Shown here: one piece after another, positions 1-6,767 of the stretch | Layout of the letters: every line of letters starts with the position of its first letter | Position numbering within the stretch: position 1 is the stretch's first letter | NCBI GenBank assembly: GCA_041576235.1 | Contig: JBFGLJ010000140.1 | Coordinates: 1 to 7,642 of the forward strand | Source: JABDII01 sp041576235 | Lineage (GTDB): Bacteria; Gemmatimonadota; Gemmatimonadetes; Gemmatimonadales; GWC2-71-9 | DNA: 7,642 nt | Reading direction: 5' to 3' | Notes under the pieces: model-generated | What the model was told of the DNA's origin: nothing | Database searches by the model: none | What the model saw: the letters and a program-made list of their open reading frames with translations, nothing else | Program-made: the position numbers and the translations under genes

Positions 1-1550
1 GCCTCCAGGAGTATGCGCTCCTGATCCTGTCCCTGGGCGTTGCCGCGGTGCTCACGCGGCGCTACGTGCGCGTCCCCGCGCCGTTCCTCGCCTACTCGCG
101 CGCGTCGCTCGTCGCCGTGGCGGCCCTCGCCCTACTCATCGTCGCCGGCGTCCACGGGGGTGAGTCGTGGCGCGAGCAACGCCTCGCGGCCGGCCTCGAG
201 CCGCCGCCTGGCGCGGCGGCGAACGTGATCGTCATCATCATCGATGCGTTGCGGGCGGATCGCCTCTCGGCCTACGGATATGAACGCCCCACGAGTCCCC
301 ATCTCGACCGGATGGCGCGGGAGGGGGTGCTATTCGAACAGGCCTTCAGCGCGAGTTCGTGGAGCCCGCCCACCCACGCTACCCTACTCACCGGCCGGCT
401 TCCGCATGAACACGGAGCCGAGTGGTGTAGCCCGTTGGGGGACGCCTATCCCACCGTGGCCGAGGTCTTGCTCGAGCGGGGCTATCGCACCGGAGGGTTT
501 TCCGCCAATACCATGTTCTTCTCTCGGGCGTTGGGGTTCGATCGCGGGTTCCTCCGGTTCGAGGACACCTTCTACTCCTACCGTGACCTGGTGGCCCGCA
601 CCATGGTCGGCCGGCGCATCGACCGTGCGCTGGCGCGGCTGGCCGAGGTCCCCGGCCTCGATCAGGCAGGCATCCGCACCATCGCCGGACCCAAGCGAGC
701 GGGCCATGTGAACGGGGCGCTGCTCCGGTGGATCGACCAGGACCCCGGCGCTCCATTCTTCGCCGTCTTGAACTATTTCGATGTACACGGGCCCTATGTG
801 CCCCCGGAGCCGTACCGCGCCCAATTCATCGAGGCAAGGGAACCCTTTGCACGGGTGAAACGCATCCCCTGGCGGTGGCGCAACTTCGGCACCGAGGCCC
901 AATTCCAGTACGTGCTTGACACCTACGACGGCGCCATCCGCTATGTCGATGATCAGATCGCCGCACTGGCCGCCGCGTTGGAGAGGCGTGGCCAGGCCGA
1001 CCGCACCCTGGTGATCGTCACCTCGGATCACGGCGAACTCTTCAAGGAGCATGGTGTCGCCGGCCACCGCGTCGACCTGTGGGAGGCCGAGCTCCATGTT
1101 CCGTTGCTCCTGCATTGGCCCAGTCGGCTCCCGCGGGGCATCCGCATCGGCGTCCCGACCGCCGCCTTGCGGCCGCTTCCGGCCACCATCATGGACCTGC
1201 TCGAGCTGGGTGACGACCACCCGTTCCCGGGATTCAGCCTCCGGAAGTACTGGACCGATTCCACGGCGTTGGGCGACTCCGCCTACCCCATCGCCCAGCT
1301 GGCCAAGCGTCCCCTGCGTGAGGATTCGCCACCGGACGAGGGCTGGGTCGAATCGCTGATCACGCCGGACTGGCATTACATTCTGCACGAGCATCGCGGC
1401 CCTCGGCTGTTCGATCGCCGACGCGATCCTGAGGAGCGCCACAACTTGGCGGGCACACCGGACGGCGCCGCAGAGATCGCGCGATTGCACACCCTCTTGC
1501 GACAGCGCGTACCCGAGGGCGCAATGCGAGACGTCTGCTGGACCGAGTAA
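1..1550 (+). CDS. Membrane-anchored sulfatase/alkaline-phosphatase superfamily protein, 5'-truncated by the window edge
   Basis: The reading frame is open to the left edge, so the true start lies upstream; the GTG at 48 is only the first internal start codon. Visible residues begin with a hydrophobic stretch (3-53) and a second one (about 102-156), indicating a membrane-embedded N-terminus before the catalytic domain. Counting from the GTG at 48, the domain opens with NVIVIIIDALRADR (metal ligand Asp66), has SPPTHATLLTG (Ser106 at the nucleophile position), and later VTSDHGELFKEHG (Asp327-His328, second metal site) and GHRVDLWE (His340). It ends with the family's typical LFDRRRDPEERHNLAG tail. 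The family hydrolyses sulfate or phosphate esters, or transfers phospho-groups, in the periplasm. The canonical C/S-x-P-S/A-R sulfatase signature is altered to S-P-P-T-H, so formylglycine-dependent sulfatase activity is doubtful and a phospho-ester substrate is possible. The superfamily call is firm; the substrate is unknown. Confidence 0.9.
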   Translation, partial: LQEYALLILSLGVAAVLTRRYVRVPAPFLAYSRASLVAVAALALLIVAGVHGGESWREQRLAAGLEPPPGAAANVIVIIIDALRADRLSAYGYERPTSPHLDRMAREGVLFEQAFSASSWSPPTHATLLTGRLPHEHGAEWCSPLGDAYPTVAEVLLERGYRTGGFSANTMFFSRALGFDRGFLRFEDTFYSYRDLVARTMVGRRIDRALARLAEVPGLDQAGIRTIAGPKRAGHVNGALLRWIDQDPGAPFFAVLNYFDVHGPYVPPEPYRAQFIEAREPFARVKRIPWRWRNFGTEAQFQYVLDTYDGAIRYVDDQIAALAAALERRGQADRTLVIVTSDHGELFKEHGVAGHRVDLWEAELHVPLLLHWPSRLPRGIRIGVPTAALRPLPATIMDLLELGDDHPFPGFSLRKYWTDSTALGDSAYPIAQLAKRPLREDSPPDEGWVESLITPDWHYILHEHRGPRLFDRRRDPEERHNLAGTPDGAAEIARLHTLLRQRVPEGAMRDVCWTE

Positions 1551-1693
1551 CGGAGCGGGCGGCCACCACCGAAGGCCACATGAAACTCACACCCGTTCTC
1601 TTCGTCGAGGACAGAGCGTGTGCTCACGTCGGCAGAGGACTCGAGACGGTCATGTGTCTCTCGGGCCGAGCCGTTTAGAGAAAGGGGTCCCTG

Positions 1694-2287
1694 ATGCGAG
1701 TCTCTCTGATTGCGCTGGCCGGCGGATTGGCAGTCTTGGCCCAGGCGACCGACGGATCGGCCCAGGGCCGAGCCATCGCGGACCAGATCAGGGAAGCCGT
1801 CTTCATTCTCGCCGAAGCGGACCGGGATGGGGCGGCGGTGATGGGCTACACCCAGGCTGACACGCTCGAGGTGATCCGGCACGGAACCAACGGCTTCATC
1901 TGCCTGGCCGACCAGCCCGGCGATGATCGCTACCAGGCCTCGTGCTACGACAAGGCGCTGGATCCGTTCATGGCTCGCGGCCGCGCCCTTCGCTCACAAG
2001 GCAAGGGTGGCATGGAGGTGCGCGCGATTCGCCGCGCCGAGGTCGAGGCCGGGACCCTGGCCATTCCCGACAGCGCCAGGCTCGTCTCGCACTTTGGGTC
2101 GATCGATCCGGAGACGGGGCGGCCGGACAGCGTGTCCGTGCTTCGGGTCATCTACGTCCCCTTCGCGACCGAGGCCTCGACCGGGATGTCCAGCTCCGCC
2201 GAGCGCGGCCGGCCCTTCCTGATGGATGCGGGCCAGCACCGGGCGCACCTCATGATCCCGAGCGGAAGAATCGCCTTCCGGCCCTGA
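1694..2287 (+). CDS. Small exported protein of unknown function
   Basis: This is a 197-residue protein that I do not recognise as a named family. The ATG at 1694 is preceded by AAAGGGG (1681-1687) at a good ribosome-binding distance. The N-terminus looks like a Sec signal peptide: Arg2, a hydrophobic core at about residues 5-18, and likely cleavage after Ala23 in DGSAQG. The mature protein is soluble, with no further membrane segment. It contains a distinctive central block HGTNGFICLAD followed by ASCYDKALDPFM, with Cys70 and Cys84 able to form one disulfide in the periplasm. A conserved-looking region, MEVRAIRRAEVE, precedes a C-terminal part rich in Ser, Pro and short beta-like stretches. 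The gene lies 143 bases after the sulfatase and 251 bases before the Ig/propeller gene, so cotranscription is uncertain. Codon use matches its neighbours. That it is a real gene is likely; its role is unknown. Confidence 0.8.
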   Translation: MRVSLIALAGGLAVLAQATDGSAQGRAIADQIREAVFILAEADRDGAAVMGYTQADTLEVIRHGTNGFICLADQPGDDRYQASCYDKALDPFMARGRALRSQGKGGMEVRAIRRAEVEAGTLAIPDSARLVSHFGSIDPETGRPDSVSVLRVIYVPFATEASTGMSSSAERGRPFLMDAGQHRAHLMIPSGRIAFRP

Positions 2288-2441
2288 CCTGTGGTGAGGA
2301 CTCGAGGGCCTGCCGCAGATCCTGGGCGTCGCGCCCCAACGCCGCCGCCCCCACCATGGCGCCGACGATGCCCCTGGCCGCCTCCCTCCGCGTTCGCCGG
2401 TCTTCGGGGGCGCCGGCCACGCCCGCCCTGGCCAGAAACCC
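2253..2441 (-). pseudogene. Possible remnant of a TetR-type regulator C-terminus
   Basis: On the minus strand a stop-free segment reads, from 2441 down, GFLARAGVAGAPEDRRTRR and then EAARGIVGAMVGAAALGRD, ending at a stop at 2250-2252. The RR(R/E)A...GAMVGAAAL pattern resembles the last helices of TetR/AcrR-family regulators, which often read like RRRAL...MVGALVLAR. Codons in this frame are strongly GC-ending. No helix-turn-helix half or ribosome-binding site lies upstream, and the region beyond 2441 no longer looks like protein. Its last 35 bases overlap the end of the exported protein gene on the other strand. The likeness was recognised by eye, and chance coding-like signal in GC-rich DNA is a real alternative. 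Confidence 0.25.
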
Positions 2442-2480
2442 CGCCCCCGGCTTCCCCGTAGGTTCCCCGGTACCCCGCAG

Positions 2481-2527
2481 TGTACTAATTTTCCAGGCTG
2501 TATCGGAAACTGATTCTCTTGGATATC
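2481..2527 (+). promoter_or_regulatory. AT-richer pocket, possible promoter of the Ig/LVIVD gene
   Basis: This is a clearly AT-richer patch in otherwise very GC-rich DNA, ending just before the ribosome-binding site of the gene at 2539. It contains TGTACTAAT at 2481-2489, which fits a weak extended -10 (TG-n plus a hexamer with four of six matches to TATAAT). No convincing -35 was seen. Its position after a 190-base gap and before a strong start supports a promoter, but the exact element is not established. Confidence 0.25.
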
Positions 2528-2535
2528 GAGGTAGG
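2528..2535 (+). promoter_or_regulatory. Ribosome-binding site fixing the start of the Ig/LVIVD gene
   Basis: GAGGTAGG at 2528-2535 lies just upstream of the ATG at 2539 (seven bases from GAGG to the start). It decides the start, because the same frame stays open for about 600 bases further upstream through the previous gene. The signal peptide also begins exactly at this ATG. Confidence 0.7.
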
Positions 2536-2538
2536 TCC

Positions 2539-4569
2539 ATGTCCCGTCGAGTGATTGCACTATTCACCGCAGGTCTTTCCGTCGGCCTGGTGTCGGCCGC
2601 CGGCGCCCAGCTTCCAGCGGTTTCGCCCGAGCAGGCCGAGGCCGGTCTCAAGGTTGCCAACGTCCAGATCGAGCCCGGAGCGCTCGAGATCACCCGGGGC
2701 GACACGGCCCGGGCCCGGGCCGTGTTGCAGGACCGGACCGGCAACCCGGTCACCGGCGCGCAGGTGCTCATCTGGTCGCCGAGCCCCGCCGTCCGGGGCA
2801 CCAACCCGGTCACCGGCGAGACCATCGTGGTCTGGGGACGCCAGCCCGGCAACGCAACCGTATCCGTATTCGTGCAAGTCCCCGAGGACTCTGGATCCTT
2901 CCAGGGCCTGAAGGGCCTCCGTCAGGTGGGGGCGATCCCGGTCACGGTCAAGGACTGGGACGTGGCCCGCATCGAGATCGCCGAGCCGGTCTATCGGCCC
3001 TACGTGGGCACAACCTTCAAGCTCACGGCCCGTCCGATGACGGTGAATGACAGCGAGCACGAGTCCGCAACCGTGACGTGGCGGAGCGACAAACCTGGAG
3101 TCGTTTCGATCACGCCGAGCGGGGTGGTCACCCCGATGAAGGCGGGACGGGCCGCGCTGGTCGCCTCGACCGAGAACGGAGTCACGGCCGAGTACACCAT
3201 GACCGCCGTCACGAACCCCACGGCCACCTTGGAGATTGCGCCTAAGGCCTCGAGTGCCCGGACCGGTGATGTGGTCCGGCTGGATGTCCGCGCGCTCGAC
3301 AAGAGCGGCAAGCCGGTCGACGGTCTGGCGATGGCCTATTCGGTCTTCGGCATCGATTCAGCGGGCGCCCACGTGTACCGCGACGGCACGTTTGTGGCCG
3401 ACTACCCCGGTGCCTATCGGGTGGTGGCCAGCACCGGCGGTCGCTCCGCCGAGGCGGTGGTGGAGGTGAGCCGCCGGCCCCCGCCGACCCCCGCCAAGAA
3501 GGTGGGGCAGGGCGTCCGAACGGAAGTCGCCACCAGCGATCTCTGGGTGTTCACGGGGAAGGATGGCCGCGACTACGCCTACACCGGCACCCACGCCCAA
3601 GGCGGTGGGCAGCGCATGTTCGTGTGGGACGTCACCGATCCAAGCGACATTCAGTTAGTCGATTCCGTCGTGGTCGATGCTCGGGTCGTCAACGACGTCA
3701 AGGTCAATGCCGACGCCTCGTGGGCGATCATCACCCGTGAGGGGGCCAGCAACCGCCAGAACGGCATCGTGGTTCTCGACATGGCCGATCCGGCCCATCC
3801 CACGGTCCAGGCGGAACTCACCGATCAGATGACCAGCGGGATTCACAACGTCTGGATCCAAGGCAACATCGTCTATGCCGTGAACGATGGGACGTCGGCC
3901 ATCAACATCCTGGACCTGACCGATCCCACGAACCCCAAGCATGCAGGCCAATGGGAGTTGCGTCCCGGCGACAGCAACAAGTCGCTCCACGACGTGTGGT
4001 CCGACGGCCAGTATCTCTACGTCTCGTACTGGAATGACGGCCTGGTCATTCTCGACATCAGCGGGAGCCATGGCGGCACGCCGACCAAGCCGGCGTTCGT
4101 CTCGAGCATCGCGTACAGCCAAGGCAATTCGCACGTCGCCTGGCGCTACGGTGACTACGTGTTCGTGGGTGACGAGATCTTCGGCTGCGCCGAATGCGTC
4201 AACGGGCCGCGGGGCTACATCCACGTCATCGACGTCAAGAACATCGAGCAGCCCAAGGAGGTGGCGAAGTTCGACGTCCCCGAGGCCGGCGCCCACAACA
4301 TCTGGGTCGAGGACGGCGTGCTCTACATCGCCTACTACCAGGGCGGTCTCCGGATCGTCGATGTATCGGGCGAACTGCGGGGCGATCTCTACCGCCAGGG
4401 CCGGCAGATCGGGTGGATCCCGACGGCTGCTGGGGAAGGCGAGGCCGTGGTGCCGAATTCGCCCATGGCGTGGGGCCCGCAGCCGTTCAAGGGGCACATC
4501 TTCGTGAGCGACATGAACAGCGGTCTCTGGGCCGTCCAGCACGAGCGTCCCCGGCCGCTCGTGCCGTAG
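2539..4569 (+). CDS. Exported protein with three Ig-like (Big) domains and an LVIVD-repeat beta-propeller
   Basis: This 676-residue protein starts at the ATG at 2539; the open frame upstream is non-coding overlap. Residues 1-24 (MSRRVIALFTAGLSVG... ending AGAQ) form a Sec signal peptide. Three Big/Ig-like beta-sandwich domains follow at about 39-135, 142-224 (with SDKPGVVSITPSGVVT, typical of Big_2) and 229-310. A proline-rich linker PPPTP comes next at about 314-318. Residues 322-671 form a beta-propeller with repeats of the LVIVD type: MFVWDVTDPSD, GIVVLDMADPAHPT, AINILDLTDPTNPK, GLVILDISG, YIHVIDVKNIEQPK, GLRIVDVSG. Cys550 and Cys553 form a CxxC in a propeller loop. LVIVD-repeat proteins are secreted or surface-exposed, and their ligands are mostly unknown. 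The Ig domains probably act as a stalk or adhesion module. No catalytic motif, anchor or sorting signal was seen. Architecture is confident; function is open. Confidence 0.93.
   Translation: MSRRVIALFTAGLSVGLVSAAGAQLPAVSPEQAEAGLKVANVQIEPGALEITRGDTARARAVLQDRTGNPVTGAQVLIWSPSPAVRGTNPVTGETIVVWGRQPGNATVSVFVQVPEDSGSFQGLKGLRQVGAIPVTVKDWDVARIEIAEPVYRPYVGTTFKLTARPMTVNDSEHESATVTWRSDKPGVVSITPSGVVTPMKAGRAALVASTENGVTAEYTMTAVTNPTATLEIAPKASSARTGDVVRLDVRALDKSGKPVDGLAMAYSVFGIDSAGAHVYRDGTFVADYPGAYRVVASTGGRSAEAVVEVSRRPPPTPAKKVGQGVRTEVATSDLWVFTGKDGRDYAYTGTHAQGGGQRMFVWDVTDPSDIQLVDSVVVDARVVNDVKVNADASWAIITREGASNRQNGIVVLDMADPAHPTVQAELTDQMTSGIHNVWIQGNIVYAVNDGTSAINILDLTDPTNPKHAGQWELRPGDSNKSLHDVWSDGQYLYVSYWNDGLVILDISGSHGGTPTKPAFVSSIAYSQGNSHVAWRYGDYVFVGDEIFGCAECVNGPRGYIHVIDVKNIEQPKEVAKFDVPEAGAHNIWVEDGVLYIAYYQGGLRIVDVSGELRGDLYRQGRQIGWIPTAAGEGEAVVPNSPMAWGPQPFKGHIFVSDMNSGLWAVQHERPRPLVP
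2742..2818 (+). repeat. 17-base direct repeat inside the first Ig-like domain
   Basis: An identical 17-base unit, CAACCCGGTCACCGGCG, occurs at 2742-2758 and 2802-2818, exactly 60 bases (20 codons) apart and in the same reading frame. Both copies encode NPVTG, in GNPVTGAQV and TNPVTGETI. It may be a small internal duplication or convergent use of the same turn motif. Confidence 0.6.
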
Positions 4570-4595
4570 GCCGACACAGCCAAGTGATGGGAGTG

Positions 4596-4627
4596 CGCCC
4601 GGGCCTCGGCACATCGATGCCCGGGCG
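4596..4627 (+). terminator. GC-only hairpin between the two propeller genes
   Basis: CGCCCGGGC (4596-4604) and GCCCGGGCG (4619-4627) form a perfect 9-bp all-GC stem with a 14-base loop. It begins 27 bases after the stop of the Ig/LVIVD gene and ends 25 bases before the lipoprotein start at 4653. There is no T-tract after it, so it is not a classical intrinsic terminator. It could pause transcription, protect the upstream mRNA 3' end, or limit expression of the downstream gene. The structure is plain in the sequence; the role is inferred. Confidence 0.45.
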
Positions 4628-4652
4628 AACTCGATACCGGATGGGGAAGACC

Positions 4653-5819
4653 ATGGTAAGAGCATTGGGAGCGGCCGGCGCGCTCGGAGCGCTCGCGATC
4701 ACCGCGTGCGCGACGCATCCGGCCGCGTCGGCCGGCGCGGCACCGGACACGGCCGCGCGCGACACGCGCTACTGGGTGTACGTGGCCAACGAATCGTCGG
4801 ATCTGATATCGCGGGTGCGGTTCGCCCCCCCGGGCGAGCTGGTCGAGGAGAAGACGATTCCCATCGGCATCATGCCCGCCGACCTGGACGGGGCGCACGG
4901 CGTCGCCGTCTCGCCCACTGGCGAGCACTGGTACGTGTCCCTCGCGCACGGGACGCCCTTCGGGAAGATCTGGAAGTTCGCGGCCGGCGCCGACACGCTG
5001 ATCGATTCGCTCACGGTGGGCCTGTTCCCTGCGTCCATGGCCGTGACTCCCGATGGAACCGGGCTATTTGCGGTCAATTTCAACCTGCATGGGAAGCACG
5101 TCCCCAGCTCGGTATCCGCGGTGTTCACTCCCTTCATGAACGAGTCCAAGCGGATCACCACGTGTGTCATGCCGCACGGCAGCAAGGTGTCGCATGATGG
5201 ATGGCGGCACTACTCGACCTGCATGATGAGCGACCAGCTGGTCGAGATCTCCACCGAGCGCCAGGCGGTGACCCGGCGGTTCCTGCTCACCCCGGGGCAG
5301 GAACGCCTGCTCGCGGTGGATGACCTGGGCGCGCATGCCATGCACAGCGGCGGGGCGCGCTGCAAGCCCACCTGGGTCACCGTCTCGCCTGATGACACCC
5401 GCCTCTATGTGCCCTGCAACGGCCACGCGGAAATCATCGAACTCGACGCAGTATCCCTCGAGGTCCAGCGCCGATTCCCCACCGGCAAGGCCCCCTACAA
5501 CGCCGATGTCTCGCCCGACGGGACCACCCTGGTGGTGACCCTCAAGGGGGCTCAGGCGGTAGCGGTGTTCGACCTGGCCACGGGACGCGAGACTAGAATC
5601 CCAACCACCCAGCCCATTACTCACGGCGTGGCCATCAGCCCGGACTCCCGGTATGCCTTCATCTCCAATGAGGCGATCGGGGCCGTCCGGGGGACAGTGG
5701 ACGTCATCGACCTGGCAACGAAAGAGCGGGTGGCGTCGGTCGCGCTCCGGCACCAGCCGGGCGGCATCGCGTTCTGGAAGATGGAGGGCTGGGAGCGCCA
5801 ACGAGCAGCAGCCCGGTGA
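4653..5819 (+). CDS. Lipoprotein with YncE/YVTN-type beta-propeller
   Basis: This 388-residue protein begins MVRALGAAGALGALAITAC, a type II signal peptide with lipobox ITAC, so Cys19 should be lipidated and the protein anchored to a membrane facing the periplasm or the surface. The ATG at 4653 is preferred because GGGGAAG (4643-4649) precedes it; an in-frame ATG at 4641 would add four residues and remains possible. The rest is a seven-bladed-like propeller with YVTN-type repeats: YWVYVANESSD, GVAVSPTGEHWYV, SMAVTPDGTGLFAVN, WVTVSPDDTRLYV, NADVSPDGTTLVV, GVAISPDSRYAFIS. Four cysteines (171, 190, 237, 255) fall in inter-strand loops with nearby His residues, unusual for plain YncE proteins; they may form disulfides or bind a metal. 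Relatives include YncE, lactonase-fold and cytochrome d1-like propellers, but no CxxCH haem site is present. Ligand unknown. Confidence 0.9.
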   Translation: MVRALGAAGALGALAITACATHPAASAGAAPDTAARDTRYWVYVANESSDLISRVRFAPPGELVEEKTIPIGIMPADLDGAHGVAVSPTGEHWYVSLAHGTPFGKIWKFAAGADTLIDSLTVGLFPASMAVTPDGTGLFAVNFNLHGKHVPSSVSAVFTPFMNESKRITTCVMPHGSKVSHDGWRHYSTCMMSDQLVEISTERQAVTRRFLLTPGQERLLAVDDLGAHAMHSGGARCKPTWVTVSPDDTRLYVPCNGHAEIIELDAVSLEVQRRFPTGKAPYNADVSPDGTTLVVTLKGAQAVAVFDLATGRETRIPTTQPITHGVAISPDSRYAFISNEAIGAVRGTVDVIDLATKERVASVALRHQPGGIAFWKMEGWERQRAAAR

Positions 5820-5835
5820 GGCCTCCAGGGAGGGG

Positions 5836-5852
5836 GCGGCATAGAACGCCGC
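5836..5852. terminator. Weak hairpin between convergent genes
   Basis: GCGGC (5836-5840) pairs with GCCGC (5848-5852) around a 7-base loop in the 41-base gap between the convergent propeller lipoprotein and Lgt-family genes. The location suits a shared bidirectional terminator, but the stem is short and there is no T-tract on either strand. Chance is a fair explanation in GC-rich DNA. Confidence 0.2.
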
Positions 5853-5860
5853 TCTCGACC

Positions 5861-6706
5861 CTAGGCCGCCGTCAAGCCACGGGCGGGCGTTCGCGCGATG
5901 AGAAACCCGGTCCCGGCCGCCACCAGCGCGAGGCACATCCACTGCGATACCGAGAAGAGAGCATCGGGTCCTCGCCCGCCGGCCGCAGGGTCCCGCAGGA
6001 ACTCCCAAGGAAAGCGGCTCGCCCCGTAGAGCAGGAGAAACGCGCCCAGGGTCACCCCCGGCCGCTCGCGGTAGCGCCTCCAGATGGCGGTCAGCACCAC
6101 GAACACCACGAGCCCGTTCACCAGGAGATAGAGCTGGAACGGATGGACCGGGAGCGACGCTGAGGCGGTAGATGGCAGCTGTCCGCTCGCCACGTGGGCC
6201 TGCCACGGGAGGCTCTGCGCCGGAAAGGTGACGGCCCAGGCCACGTCGCTCACCCGGCCGAAGTCGTCGCCCCGCAGGAAACAACTCCAGCGAGCAATGA
6301 ACGGGCCCAGCGGCGCCACCGACACGGCGGTCTCGAGGTAGGACCAGGTGTCGATCTTGGTGGTGGTCGTGTACAACACGCACCCCAGGATCCCGCCCAG
6401 GTAGGCACCCCAGGAGGCGGTGCCGCGGTAGAGCTTGAACCAGTCGGCAACGTCTATCTGGAGCAAGTCGCCGGTGGTGATCAAATAGAAGAGCCGGGTG
6501 CCGATCAGGGCACCGACGGCGGCGGCCAGCACGACCTCGAGCGCCCGCTGGCCGTCGAGGCCGGTGCGGTGGGCACGCCGCAGGAACACCAGGGTCAAGA
6601 TCACCAGCGCGATCCCGTACATGAGGCCCGGGCGGGGCACCAGCGGCGCCAGCCAGGGAAGGGGGAGGGGTGAGCCCTCCAGAAACCGCATGATCTCAGG
6701 GCGCAT
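5861..6706 (-). CDS. Lgt-family (prolipoprotein diacylglyceryl transferase-like) integral membrane protein with altered key residues
   Basis: This 281-residue polytopic membrane protein matches Lgt in length (E. coli 291) and in ordered motifs: GLMYGIAL (27-34), GALIGTRLFYLI (65-76), ASWGAYLGG (97-105), RWSCFLRGDDFGR (139-151), VHPFQLY (187-193) and YGASRFPWEFLRD (227-239). Lgt transfers diacylglycerol from phosphatidylglycerol to the lipobox cysteine of prolipoproteins in the inner membrane. Aligned to E. coli Lgt from memory, Arg143, Gly154, Arg239 and Glu243 are kept (Arg139, Gly150, Arg231, Glu235). Tyr26 is Pro26, His103 is Trp99, Asn146 is Cys142 and Asn149 is Arg145. This suggests a paralogue of changed activity, not the housekeeping enzyme, so no lgt symbol is given. 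The start at 6706 has only a weak CCGGA upstream; Met6 is an alternative. It is flanked by lipoprotein genes. Family call firm, activity uncertain. Confidence 0.88.
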   Translation of the reverse strand: MRPEIMRFLEGSPLPLPWLAPLVPRPGLMYGIALVILTLVFLRRAHRTGLDGQRALEVVLAAAVGALIGTRLFYLITTGDLLQIDVADWFKLYRGTASWGAYLGGILGCVLYTTTTKIDTWSYLETAVSVAPLGPFIARWSCFLRGDDFGRVSDVAWAVTFPAQSLPWQAHVASGQLPSTASASLPVHPFQLYLLVNGLVVFVVLTAIWRRYRERPGVTLGAFLLLYGASRFPWEFLRDPAAGGRGPDALFSVSQWMCLALVAAGTGFLIARTPARGLTAA

Positions 6707-6767
6707 TCCGGGATGGGTTCGAGAGAATCCAGCCTTGGGTTGCGGTGCGTGCTCGGGCCCCTAGGTT

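Noticed and set aside
384..1490. Long minus-strand open frame (368 codons) opposite the sulfatase gene
   Set aside because: It is an antisense shadow of a GC-rich gene with strong family motifs on the plus strand; the translation shows no domain and no ribosome-binding site.
1551..1693. Possible promoter or terminator after the sulfatase gene
   Set aside because: Only 4-bp inverted repeats (such as CGTG-TGCT-CACG) and no convincing -35/-10 pair were found, so nothing was called beyond the ribosome-binding site.
2451..2477. Repeated TTCCCCG and near-palindrome around GGTACC
   Set aside because: Units are only 7 bases and expected by chance in C-rich DNA; no regular spacing.
1942..2538. Upstream extension of the Ig/LVIVD gene in the same open frame
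   Set aside because: It overlaps the previous gene in another frame and reads as Arg/Pro-rich noise; the signal peptide and GAGGTAGG site place the start at 2539.
4194..4652. Upstream extension of the propeller lipoprotein frame into the preceding gene
   Set aside because: The translation is Arg/Gly-rich shadow sequence, and a lipoprotein signal peptide starts at 4653 (or 4641).
3655..4665. Minus-strand open frame (336 codons) opposite the LVIVD propeller
   Set aside because: Its Asp/Val-rich repetitive look is the mirror of the plus-strand VVDV/LD repeats; no start signal or family match.
5064..6383. Minus-strand open frame (439 codons) spanning the propeller lipoprotein and part of the Lgt-family gene
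   Set aside because: It lies antisense to one real gene and out of frame with another, with compositionally biased Gly/Arg/Ala content; not a credible protein.
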